NCBI GenBank assembly: GCA_008694505.1 | Contig: VZDJ01007749.1 | Location: 2,241,564 to 2,305,563, forward strand | Source: Cyanoderma ruficeps | Taxonomy: Eukaryota > Chordata > Aves > Passeriformes > Timaliidae | Length of the DNA stretch: 64,000 nt | Direction: 5' to 3' | Shown here: positions 35,306 to 46,990 of the stretch, in pieces | Layout: each line of letters starts with the position of its first letter | Numbering within the stretch: the first letter of the stretch is position 1 | Notes under the pieces: model-generated | What the model saw: the letters and a program-made list of their open reading frames with translations, nothing else | Told to the model about the DNA's origin: nothing | Database searches by the model: none | Program-made: the position numbers and the translations under genes

Positions 35306-38300
35306 CCAAGGTGGCTCAGGGATGCTTTCCCTCTGAGTATATGAAAACAATGCCTGTGTATATTCAACACCATGAGCCTCACCTTCTCTCTGGCTCTGTG
35401 TTCACTCTGCATTTGGGCTTCTGATCAAAATCACCATTTGCACCAAATTGCATAATAGGTGAATAATAGGTGAAGTGTGCTTAACCCAAGGTTTATTTGG
35501 CAGCCATTTGCCTATGCAGCTTTATTTACAGTGCTTATTTCAAAGATTGATGGCAGCTTACAGGAGGTACTGAAACAATTGATAAAGGCAACTGACATTT
35601 TGTCAGCTGTCTGGGTGACAGCAATATATTACTTGCATTTAACTGTTTTGTGTGAATAAGTCATCATTCATGCCAAAATTCACCTTTGGCCCTTTCCAAA
35701 TGGTTCTTGAAAAGTGGCTGGGAAAGGTGTTTCCTCAAGCAGTGAGCAACTTGCTGTAAGGACCAGATGCTTATCCTCAATGAAATTCTTCTTAGCGATA
35801 CTGTTTAAATATTTAAAGTATAATTGACGTAGTTGATTGAATTCTGTTCATGGCAAAGTTAAGGACAACATACTATTCTGCTCTTTGAATGTTCTATGAA
35901 AAAACCCAACAATTTGGTGAAACCACATCAGGCAAATTAATATGGATGAGAAGGAAGTCTCTGTGCAGTGTATTTCAACTATCACTTTCTCTTTGAAATG
36001 GTGCTAACAGTCTCTGAAAGGACTGAAGTCTTGCACCTGCCAAGGTTTTCCACCTGTCTGTGATTCTCCAAGAGATGCATATTCCAATCCCACACTGTCA
36101 TGGAAGTGATCCGTTTGATGAGCTTTGATCTCCTTGTTTCTTCAGTGCACCTCTAAGTCGTCATAAAACACCTAAATGGCAAAGTTCTCATGTATAAACA
36201 TTGAACAGCAAATGGCCTAAGGGGTTTGCCGTATGTGGGTGTGCAAAAACTGAGATGAGGGGAATAATTTTGACAGAGATCCTGTACTACCCTTCAGAAA
36301 ATGCCTTCTGCTGTTACAAATGTCCTGTCTGCAGGGGTATTAATCAGTTCTGTGTTTCCCAAAGGAGGGCAGTAGTTGAGCCAAGGACAGATGTGATGGA
36401 GTGTTCCTCCCCTGTCCCTGCACAGCTGTTTGTCTCCATAAGACACTAAGGACAAGATTGAAAGTGATGGGATATAGCTGAGTCCTTTAAAAAACTCCTC
36501 CAATGAGGAATGGGGAAGTCTTTTCCAAGACTTGAGAATTAAGTTGCATGTGTTGGAGTCTTTCACATGATGAGAACATCAGTGTTACTCTAATTGTCTG
36601 TACATGCACTGACAGGGACAGTGAACCCAGATGCTTTCCAGGCTGACCTGTTGTTCAGCTCTCTTCCTCCCCTGGCATACTTTTCATTTCTTGGTACTTT
36701 TCTTTCCATCTGAACCTGATGCTGTCGTGGAGCAATAAGAAGGTACCTCTCAGAAATATGAATGCAGAAAGAGACTGAATCAGTTCAGCTCCTCAGGCTA
36801 GATTTTGGGTAGGCTGCACAAAGGTAGATGAAGCTGAAAAGTCATACCCAAACACAGTCTTCATCACTGAAGATTGTGACTGGGATGGACCCAAACAAAT
36901 CCTTGATGCTAATGGAGCAACACCAATGAGTAACAGAAACTGGGGCAGAGGAGGAGAGAAAGTTCATTTTGAGCTTAAATACAGCTGTTTCTATTTATTG
37001 CAGACCTGCATGGGATTATTTTAACATTCTTGGAAAGAAATTCGTCCAAGGTAACCAAGGTAATTAAGTTTTCTTAATTCATAGGGTCTCTACATCATGC
37101 TTAATAGTTCTGGACATGAATGCCAATAGATGTCTGCTTTTGCAGAATGTGTTCCGTGAATTTTTTTCCCTGTCTCTCTCTGAAACTCCACAGCTTTTCA
37201 CAACTGGTACTTTTGCAGAGCTGCAGGATAAATCCCCATCTGGGTCTTGCTGTGTACCAGCACACGGAGTGTATTTATTGAAAATGGCTTGGCATTTAGA
37301 CTTTTTCCATTGGCACTAATATGCACCATGTCATACATCAGGCTGTGTTACAACATGTGACTTGATGGGACTTGACATGACCTGACATAGCACAATGTAT
37401 GTGTCTCCTTACATCAGAGACTAACAAAAATGCATCCTAATAAAGAGTAATAATGCACAAAATACTAAGGCTTTATTGCTGCCTCTCATCAGAGGCAGGT
37501 AGCACATGTTAGGTTTCTGGCACACATTCAATCGTGAGTTTTTAGTAGTAAACTCCTATCCTGATATTTGTCGCCTTATGTAACTACAGATCTGCTGCTG
37601 GGTTGAATACCACTTTTTATCATTCCCTTTTGCAAATGTATTGAGAATGCAATTATGTAATAGTTCAGCCATTTTGCCATCCTAAGTGATTCAGTTTATC
37701 ATTCTGGCCCATAATGTTCTCATTTGCCCCTCTCCTGATACGTTAATTTGTAGTATTGCAAAAAGTGTTGTTTTTAGTATGGCTTTCAGCTTCTGTTTTC
37801 AAAGTTTCTCTTTGCATCTCTAATGATATTCTCTATCAGCTCTGCCATCTTCTTGTAATCTACTCACTGCTCAATGCTTCATTAAAAATGTTACTTAGGC
37901 ATGGTTGAGTGACCTCTTTTAAAACTATCAGTAGCTTATTTTGATTTCTGTATTTTTAGTGAAGGCTCGCAAAAGTACTGCTTTGAAAGTGAAATTCTCA
38001 AAGAAAACTGTGCTGATGACTCACAGGAAAACTTTCCACTGCTTTTGTGGAAGAAAATACTACCAAGATGTCAATTCCTAGAGGAATTTGGGGGACAAAG
38101 GAAGGGAAGTCCTTCAGCTCTGTAAATGATGCAGGAATCAGTTAGATTTTTGTCCCTGGAAGTGCAGCTGCTTTTGATGTTTAAGGCCTCTGTGCCTCCT
38201 TCAGCTGCAGTTCTCTGTAGGTTACATATTTTCACCACCACTAGGCACACACCAGAGAAGGACTGCATATAACCTAAAGAAATGGACATTCAATAGCTGG

Positions 38301-38337
38301 CCACAAATCACAGATTAAGTTGATTCAAAGTTTTTGT
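35306..38337. other. Non-coding stretch, no gene recognised
   Basis: Unique sequence with short frames only. Around 37330-37400 the words acttga and tgacatg recur several times, but not as a regular repeat. Nothing else was identified. Confidence 0.6.
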
Positions 38338-38435
38338 TCATTTGGTGGTGGCAGTTTTTTGGGGGGGGTTTGGGGGTTTTTTTCATTGGTTGGGTTTTTT
38401 TTTTTTTGGTTGATTGGGTTTATTGTTTTAAAATA
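38338..38435 (+). repeat. T/G-rich low-complexity tract with G-quadruplex potential
   Basis: G-runs of eight (38361), five (38372), three (38392) and three (38416) bases are embedded in T-rich sequence on the plus strand. Four runs of three or more G satisfy the basic quadruplex pattern, although the later loops are long. Confidence 0.8.
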
Positions 38436-41318
38436 TATACGTGAGATTTCTTCAGAAAATTTTAGCTGGATTTACTCAAATTGTTCTTCTAACCTGGAGC
38501 TTTTGAAATTCCTTCTTTGTGTGGCAGCTATTTTGGCAACGAGCTCATCACTTCAAATCTACCTCCAAGGGTCACTGTGCCCTCTGTTTAAATTCAGTTC
38601 AAATCACATAATTTGAAGAGCTAATATACAACAGCAAATATATTTCAAGAAATGCTAATAAAAGTCACAAAACCACTGTTGCCACCTAACATTTGGGGGG
38701 ACATATAACCACAAAAAGTTGAGTAATGACTGTAGGTATGGCAATGGCAGATTAAGTGTAGTGTCTACAAGTACTGATGTGTGAATGAATGGATAAAATT
38801 CTAGCTGCATCTCATGAATAAAGTCTGAGGCTCTCTGAACTGCTCAGAAATATTCTTTGTGTGAGTATAAAACCCCCAAATATTACCATTTTCAGTTTAT
38901 GAATTTTAAATGAACCCTAAAATTAACATTTGTATCACAGGGGGAAAAAATCCATGTTTCAAAGAATCAAAGGAAAAAAACGTGAAGCTGATCTTATTGA
39001 CTGCTTCATAAAGAAATTGAGCAACTCACTTTACATCACTCTTTGACATCTTTAAATGGTAATTTCATCTTTCAAATGTCTGTTCATTCTGTGTCTTCAT
39101 CTTTCTCCTTCAGAATTCCCTTTCAAGCTTCTGAAGGTATGGGACTTTTCCTTATTATCAGGCAAAAGAGTTCGGACAATTATGAGTTAATATATGGAAG
39201 TCAGGCTTCCTCTCTTGAGCTAGAGGCATGTGAGCAGGGAAAAACATTCAAAGTCAACTACAGTAAGATGATTTTAATCTGACAGTTTGGCAGTCTGAAA
39301 TTCTGTAATTTTGCCCATGTGGTTCTTTTAGTCCTCCCGTGCTATTCCTTATAAATATGGTGTAGCATAATGGGGACTTCTGAGCAATTTTTCACTTTAA
39401 GAAAATTAACTATTTCTGCCTGCTGAGTATTTAAGGCTGCTTCTTCTAAAATTAATTCCAAAGGGGAATTTTAATCTGACTTTTCACTCCAAATAAAATG
39501 TGAAGTTCCTGACAATAGCCCTTTCCTCCAGAAGGACTGCTGTCCAAAAAGCAGCAACCACCTCTGGGAAACATCTGAGTGCTGAAGACTACAGTAATTA
39601 TGCAAAAGGATTTCCATTCTTCCAAATACATATGTTGGATTTCAGATTGTATTCCTTTAAAATACCTGTAGCCTTCTGCTTTAAAGTATGGTTGTTTCAT
39701 CATACTCTGTTCTTAAAACCTGCACACAGGAAAGCCCATGATGGAGTGGAGCAGGTAACCCAGCCCCTCTGCACTCCAAAGGTGTGCTCTGGGTATGGCC
39801 CCTCCTCACCTGCTTCTTTAAGGTTATCCTTCTGAGATGATCCATGTAGGAAAAAGTCACATCTTTCGTCTGATGTGACAGGGTAAAGGGCACCTGTGAA
39901 AATCAGGTCTCAACTATTTGGTGGTAGCAGAGTATTTTGAGTAATTGCAGTAGCAGCCACTAGACTCTAGACTCTACCGTACCAGCTCTGTGGGATATGG
40001 ACTTTGGAAATTTCGAGGCAGGTACTGTTGTCATCTGAAATCAGAACAGCTGCAATTACATTGTGACAAGTGATAGGAATTCTCTATTTCAGGAAACATT
40101 TGCTTACACTTGGGATGTGTTGATCAAAAGCTCTAGGGTGATTTGCAGTCTTCCTTCAGGAAGAATTTTTGTCTAGACAGCAGGGTATTATTCCTTGTGC
40201 CCCTAGTGAGTACTGCAACTTTAATATTACCAATTTTGAATTAAAATGAATGGTTCAAGTTATAATTATTGATGCAGCGTTCTTCCTTGTTTGAATAAAC
40301 ATTATGCTATTGCCTGTCTAGAGTATATCTTAATTGTAGAAAATCTTCGCTATTAATCTTAATTACCTCTGCTTCAACACTTGAAGGCTGGGGATAAAGT
40401 CTAAATAAAAGTCTTCAAGAAAACATTTTTTTATAATTGTCAAATGGCCAGTGGCTCCGATGGAGATACACGGCTGTCCTGTGTAGTGTATAGAATTGGT
40501 GAACAAAGAGCTTGTGAAGGTTTTAATGTGGTATTTTCCCCTACAGTTAGGTAAAATTTTGCCCTACCTTTCCCCAGTGTTGATGAAATGGGCTGCTCTT
40601 ATCTCATGTGCTTTGTCAAGATGTGTGTGTGAGAAAATCATAATTATTGTCTCAGAGTAACCTTTTATAAAAGCATCCTCAATTATCCTTAAGAGTAATG
40701 TGTTAATTTAAAGGGAACTTTAAATTGGCTGTCAGCATCCAGTAGAAAATTATCCCCTATCCAAACAGGTATCTCCATCTATGCTGGCTTGGCCCATCCC
40801 GAATTGCATTTCTGTCAATCAGCACCTGCTCTCTCCATTGCTAACCTTCCTGTAACCCTGGTGCCAGCACTTCTGTCCTAACTTGTCACAACTTATGAAT
40901 GCTTGTACCGTTCAGCCTGTGCAATGCTCACCTGTGAATCAGAAATTATATCAGGGGTAAGTTCATCTTTTCATTGGCTTTCATTGATTGCAAGGAATCA
41001 TCTCTTTGTTGCTTCAAACTTCCTGCTCTGCCTGGATCTATAAAGTGGTAGAGTGATAAACATTATTAATATTCAGGATAAGTCACACTATATCCCTGCG
41101 TGACAATTTAATTTCAAGAAAGGGCTTTACAGAGTTCTGGTGTAAAGAGTGCCATCATTTATTCCAGTCATATTAAACTGTATTGTTCAAATTTTTTTTT
41201 CTTAAATCCTCTCTTTTTGGGAAAAAAAGCACAACAAAACTATCTGCTGTTGTAGTTAGCAGTTTCATCTACCAGAAGTATTAAGTTATTGCATTTCATA
41301 GATTATTATATCTCCTGA
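38436..41318. other. Non-coding stretch, no gene recognised
   Basis: Unique AT-rich sequence. The part 40200-40760 has features of a possible conserved regulatory block (see findings). No gene or element was recognised. Confidence 0.55.
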
Positions 41319-41660
41319 TGTTGCGGGCCGAAGCTGGGCGTGTCCCAATTTCAGGAACACTGAAATGAAACTCACACCACGGCTGCTTTAGAAAACTCTC
41401 TCCTTTAATACAAATCTGACTCCAGTTTTTATACATATGTACAGAGGTCAACAGATTGGCTACACAGGTCACCACCTCTTCAACCTGGATGGTAGACATC
41501 ACCATCAATCATTTCTTCTCTCACAGGAGAAGTATGTAAACATTCTAAGAATAGATATTGTTTTCATGAAGCTGCGTGAGAAAGTTCTCCAGAAAGGCAA
41601 AAAGACAGAAAGCTCAGGGCAACATCTTATTTCTGATGGCATCACATTAACATAGCACTA
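41319..41660 (-). mobile_element. Probable endogenous-retrovirus LTR, reverse strand
   Basis: Read on the minus strand, a CCAAT box (plus 41455-41459) is followed by a TATA-type box TATAAA (plus 41428-41433) and an ATTAAA polyadenylation-type signal (plus 41404-41409). The sequence ends with cggcccgcaaca, which closes with the CA expected of an LTR. This order and the terminal wording fit avian beta-type (ERVK-like) LTRs that I recall. The 5' (upstream) limit near 41660 is a guess, and no target-site duplication or internal viral sequence was found, so it is probably a solo or truncated LTR. The LTR core promoter would face toward lower coordinates. Confidence 0.5.
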
Positions 41661-42315
41661 TTGTGCTAAGAAAATGTCCTGCACATGAACATAGCTTGGA
41701 AACCAGTGCAACGTGTCATTCCAGCTCAGAATGAGTGTCTGTTTTCACTGGTGATAACAAATGTAGATTCTGCTCAGCCTGCATCTCAGGATAGTAGTTG
41801 TAAAGGAAGAAGCAGCTTTGAAAATGCTGTGAAATTCTTTCTGATTCTTTCCCATGAATTGCACTGGAAATGAAGACACAGGTTTGTGACTCTGCTGCTC
41901 TGAGGACACCCCACAGAAAACCATGAAGCAGAATTCTAGTAAATTTACCAGCAATTTTTTTTTTTAATGGGTTTCATCAGTGGTTATTGGGTCAGCCCCT
42001 AAAAGTGAGTTTTCTTTTCCTGGGGAAAACCAATTCTTGAACAAAACAACATGGCTCTGTGAGCTTTTTGCTTGCATTAGTTATTCTGGTTTTAAAATTT
42101 AAGGTAATAAAGTAGACTGGAGGTTATCTCTGTATCTGCTCAATCTATTTCATAATGAATTTTAAAATAATTTGGAGTGCTTCAATGAAAAATACCTTAC
42201 TCCTTCATAGAGACCTAGCCTAATGTACTTTTCAGGATTGATAAATAGAGCTTGCACTTTTTGCATCAGCCTATTCCCTTCAGTGAATTTTGAGTTGCAT
42301 TGTATTCACTATGGG

Positions 42316-42327
42316 GCCACCTTCTGG
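42316..42327 (-). promoter_or_regulatory. CTCF-like core motif (candidate)
   Basis: The plus-strand word gccaccttctgg matches 11 of 12 positions of the reverse complement of the core CTCF consensus (CCASYAGRKGGC). Binding cannot be judged from sequence alone, and single matches of this quality occur by chance in 64 kb. Confidence 0.3.
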
Positions 42328-43384
42328 TCAGTTTGCTACTATAAATAACCTCACTATTTATAACTGTATGGAAAAGAAAATGTGCATTAGAAACATGTAT
42401 GGTATCTACATCTACTGGAAGTGCTAATTAAATTATATGGTGAATATGTGCCTCACTGATTTAAATATGTTGAACACTTCACAATATTATTTTAAATAAA
42501 TGAACATATGCTCTCTTCTCCCTTGCTACCACTCTTTCTCATTATCCTGTTAAACACCTTAATTTTAATTTACTCCTCTGCAAAGGCAAACAAAAATGTT
42601 AAAATTCAAAGCTTCATACAGAATTTGTGGCATTCTGGAAACAAATATCATCTTTTGTAGTCTTTTCTTTTTTCTTGATCTGTTTTTCCTGCAAAAAACC
42701 CCATGGTGTATACAAAGCAAACAGTGACAGATCATGTATGCCATTAACTGACTGCTTTTTCTCCCCTTGTCTAGCTGGTTTTTCTTTTAGTTTTCATGAA
42801 TGGAGAGCTAGTTAACAAAACGAAGCCATTTCTATGATACTGTACAGAGAAAAATGCTCCCTTGGGTCCCGAGGGCTACTTGCAAACTTTTAGAGGTCAC
42901 GAACATGTCAGTCACAATCCATTACCTGTCTTTATTATCCATGGAAGCTAAGTGAAAAGCTATTTTCAGTCTTGTGGTATGTCCTATGATATGTTCAGTT
43001 TCATTTTTACCCTACAACTATTGTTTTTTTGATTGTAAAACCAACAGTGAGTGATATTGCAAACCTCCAAAGCCAGGGTCTAGCTTGAGGTATTCATATC
43101 TCTTGAAGGCATATTTTTTTAACCAAAGATGTGCAATAACTATACCCTATTCTTTACTCCTGTATGTGTGCAGTTTCAGCGGAATAATAATTTTTTTCTG
43201 CATGACAACTGTTTGAGGGTTAAGATGTTTATTAACAACAGTCTGCAAAACTTGCATTGGAGTAAAAGCATAAAACACTGGATGAAGTGATTCCTGCCCA
43301 CTCTGTGCTTTGGGTTCAGCCAACAATAACTGAAAGAAGTTTAAGATTGAGGGTACATACATAAGCTAATGGCCTCAAGGTCAT

Positions 43385-43418
43385 GACGATGGTGGGTGAT
43401 GAGGGTGATGATAATGAT
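43385..43418. repeat. Imperfect (GAT/GGT)n simple repeat
   Basis: Alternating gatggtg, gatgagg and gatgataat units make a degenerate trinucleotide tract. Confidence 0.65.
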
Positions 43419-43812
43419 TACTATTACCTACAAGTGTTAAATCAGTAGTGATATTACAGGTGACATGCCCTGCCCTTTGCCCAAGAAAACACTGAGAGAG
43501 AACAAATAGTAAATTCCCATCAATCATTGTCTGGAGAAAGGCATCAAAAAAAGGTGGATTCTAAACATTCAGCCCTGCTCACTGGGACGTGCTGCCATAA
43601 AGCCTATGGGGAAATCACTATGGATTGGGTTTTGTACCTTGACTGAAGAATCCTTTAACTACAGGCTTGCTGCAGGAAGATGACAAAACCCTACACAGAT
43701 AGGGATGACAACCACCTAGATTTGAACTTTCTGATTTTCTGTCCCTCTTAAAATCCAGTTTTCTTGGTAGTCCTGAAGTGTGCAGTCTTGAAGTGTGTAA
43801 TGTCTTGGTTGC

Positions 43813-43847
43813 TCTTTTTTTTTTGGTTGTTGTTTTTTGCTTGTTTC
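43813..43847 (+). repeat. T/G-rich low-complexity tract
   Basis: A plus-strand T-rich run with GG and G interruptions. It is similar to the other T/G tracts but has no run of three G. Confidence 0.75.
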
Positions 43848-45109
43848 AGCTTATAGTAAGCATTTTGCAGGGATAAAATAATAAATTATAGCATACCTGC
43901 TTTCACCTGCTTTCATTTCCTCATGGTGTTCTGTAGGTTGTGTCTAAGAAGTACCAGTGATCACATCATCTGTAAGGATAAATTAGCACAACAGCTGTGT
44001 TCCAAAATAAACAAGAAAAAACTGCTGTACTTGATAATGCACTAGTGAAAGAAGACTGTGGAGGTGCAGATTATAATTATCAGGATGATTGGAAAATTAG
44101 GGGAATCATGGTTGGTTTACAGTCTCTGTATAGTTTTTCCATTTCACTATGGGTTTTTTGTGCTCCATCCTTATTTTGGATGAGCTTGACATTTATCACT
44201 GAATTCAGTTCTGCATTTGGGAATTCTTTCAGACTCCAAGTCCTTTGTTCTTTCTTGTCTCTTGATTTTTTCAATGTTGCTGCTGAATTTTTGTTTCTTT
44301 CTAGAAAGGTTTTTTTACCGGTTGCAAAGGCAAACCTTTTCAAGGAAACTGTTGCCACCATAAGCATGAAGTGAGGTTTGGGGCATTTACTGAACAAAAC
44401 GTGGAGGGGTTTACTTATCCCACAAAGCAGAAAAGAAATTTGTATACAGGTAAGACACTTGCAGAATATCTGAGGGATAGATGAAGTTCTAAAGACATTT
44501 GTTACAAAGTGCCTGGAGGCAAATGAGAAGATGAGGAAAGGAAAGAGAATTGAAGTTCCCAAAGCAGTGGCAGTTCTGATGTTTTTTAGCTAGCACACAT
44601 CACTATAAAAACTTAGTGGTGTATTTGTGTGCATACGTGCACACATGGAGGTGCTGCAATGGACATTTAAGCAAACAGTGTTGTACAAAACAGTAGTATA
44701 GGTTATTCATTGCTGGATAACACTAAAGAAAGAGGCATCTTTACATGTTAAATGTTGGGAGGAAAAAAAAAGGCAAAAAGGGCCTTTACCTCATAAAGGA
44801 AATTGTAATTCTCTCTTTTCACATACAGCTCCATGTGTCTCCTTGAAGTTTTGGGGATAGCCTGGGAAACTATGGTGGACACCTGTACAGGCGCAGTAGG
44901 CTTTCTCTTTTGGTACCAGCACTGTCACTTTTAGCACAAGAGGGGGGAAACTGTTAGAAAGTGGAGCACAACGGACTCAAAATCTTGTAGACTTAATATC
45001 CTCTAGGTTGTAGCCACCCATCTCTGAGAAGAAAGTAATGTTGGCAGTGTAAACAACATCTGCATGGAGCTAAAAGCAATAAGGAAGGATGATGCTAACC
45101 CATTATTAT

Positions 45110-45173
45110 GTGGGGTTTTTTGGTTGTTAGGTTTTGGGTTGGTTTGCGGGGATCTTTTTCTTTTTCTGGCTAG
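45110..45173 (+). repeat. T/G-rich low-complexity tract
   Basis: A plus-strand T/G run with GGGG at 45112, GGG at about 45136 and GGGG at about 45148, fading into T/C sequence. This is one G-run short of a clear quadruplex pattern. Confidence 0.75.
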
Positions 45174-46882
45174 AATCACACAATGGTATGAAAGGCATTT
45201 AAAAAATATTTATGTTTATGAGTTTCACATTCCTACATCCAGTGTGCCCTAAACTATTATACCTGTAGGTTGCAACAGGTCCGTCTCAAACACTGTGTTT
45301 GACTTGTTCTCTTCTGGAAACTAAAGGCTGAGATCCAGAGGTCCCTTAACATCATTTTTTAAGTCATTGTCCCTGACCCAGTGGAAAATTCCTGGGTTAC
45401 ACCAATTCATGCCAAATTAATTCAGTTTAGGAACACTTGCTCATAAGTGCTCAGGGGCCATGTGTGCTAATAGAAGTAAATAAGTATGGATCATAAAGAA
45501 GTCAGATATTCAGCTGAACAAAACCATGTGGAGTTCCAAAAGCAGAAAAGCAAATGAGGCTACAGTGTTCAGTATTTAGTTTACAAGTCTTTTTTAATAG
45601 GATAGTGTTGTCTTTGTCCTTTATACCTGCATGGAAGCCACAAAGGTTGAAAATCATAGAAGAAATTTTCTGCAGAGTAATTTCTGTGCTTCTATCTCCA
45701 TTTTCCTCCAAACCTGACTGAAAATATATAGGTGAATGGTGCTGTGTTTTCATCTCCTCCACAGAAGTGAAATTCTCGGGTCCCCTCTTGTCTCTGACTT
45801 CTGAGTGACTCTGTGGCCACCACTGCAGTGCCTGAGCCTTTCAGCAGCATATTGAGAGATGTCACTGATGCCTGTTACATGTTTTTTATCCTCTCCTCTC
45901 TTCACTGCTTGGCTGGGTTTTATTAGATTTCTGTGTGGTATACATATATCCAATTCATTAAGACAGGTTGAAATATGGTTTTCTCTTGGAAGTCTGCAGA
46001 AAATGTTGAAGTTTGTGATAGAGTTTAAAGTGTTGATGCTTCAGGGTTGTACTTCACAGCCTTGTAAAGCCCCTCAAGGAAGTCTGTCTCCTGCACAAAT
46101 GAGATTTACCCTTTGCAAAGACAGTTCCTCTCTGCTTGAGGAGTAGCAATGCCTGTGATCTTCCTCTCAAGTTTTACATGCCACCACCACTCCTGGATAT
46201 CTTTCTACATGAGACTCTATTTGCATCCATGACCTAATGAATCTCAAATCTTCATATTGTACCTTGCCAGCGCTCAGACAGTGGAGGATGACTGCTGCAG
46301 GGTACAATTTCCTCTGCATATGTAAAACAGGTGAGTAGCCTCCAGCCAAGCTGAAAATTTACTGCAAAAAGTCTTCAGCCATGAGAACACTTTCTCCTTC
46401 CTAGTGCTGGAGACACTGGGCCCATGATTAGTTACTTCTTGTTTCTAGAAATTACACACTTCTATTAGTAAAAATTGGGGAAAGTGGTCTTTCTGATGTG
46501 TTGCATGTAGGAACAAAAGAAAACACAAAATTGAGCATTCTTGTTTCTTCATGAAGAGCATTGAGCAATGCTTTCATGTTTTATAGTCCATAGAAAATTA
46601 GTATAGCCATAGAGTTCCCACTTACCATATAAAAGTTATAGCTTTAACATACATGAAAGCATTTATTCCCCTGAAACTCTGGGGCTGCGTGCTTTCCTGC
46701 CTATGGAAAAAAAAACTCATTCTCTTCCAGGAGCCCATTGCCAAGATTTGGATTCCACCTCCAAAATTAAATACGTTTATTTGTTTTGCTCACAGACAAA
46801 TGTACCAGCATAGAAAGCCTTGGTGATTATTACATCCCCTGGGCAGCCTCTCATCTGCACCTGAAGCACTGAGACTGCCTGC

Positions 46883-46990
46883 TAGGGTTAGACATAGGAG
46901 TAGCGTTAGGTTTAGAGTTAGGATTAGGGGTTAGGGTTAGTGTGACATTATGATCATGATTAGGGTTAGCACTTGTGTTAGGGTTAGGGG
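46883..46990 (+). repeat. Interstitial telomeric repeat, (TTAGGG)n, degenerate
   Basis: TTAGGG or one-base variants occur in at least nine places over about 110 bases: ctagggttag, cgttaggttt, gagttaggat, then ggggttagggttag, and after a short gap gattagggttag and gtgttagggttagggg. The gap (about 46941-46958) holds non-telomeric sequence. All units point the same way. This is the vertebrate telomere repeat inside the chromosome arm, decayed from a once more regular array. Confidence 0.9.

Larger units (their letters stand above)
41661..46882. other. Non-coding stretch, no gene recognised
   Basis: Unique sequence with a CTCF-like site, a GAT-type simple repeat and two T/G tracts listed separately. 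The 125-codon forward and 160-codon reverse frames around 43997-44562 overlap each other and show no recognisable domain. Confidence 0.55.

Noticed and set aside
44080..44562. A 160-codon reverse frame overlapping a 125-codon forward frame
   Set aside because: The two frames cover the same bases on opposite strands, neither resembles a known protein, and there is no promoter or splice context to favour one.
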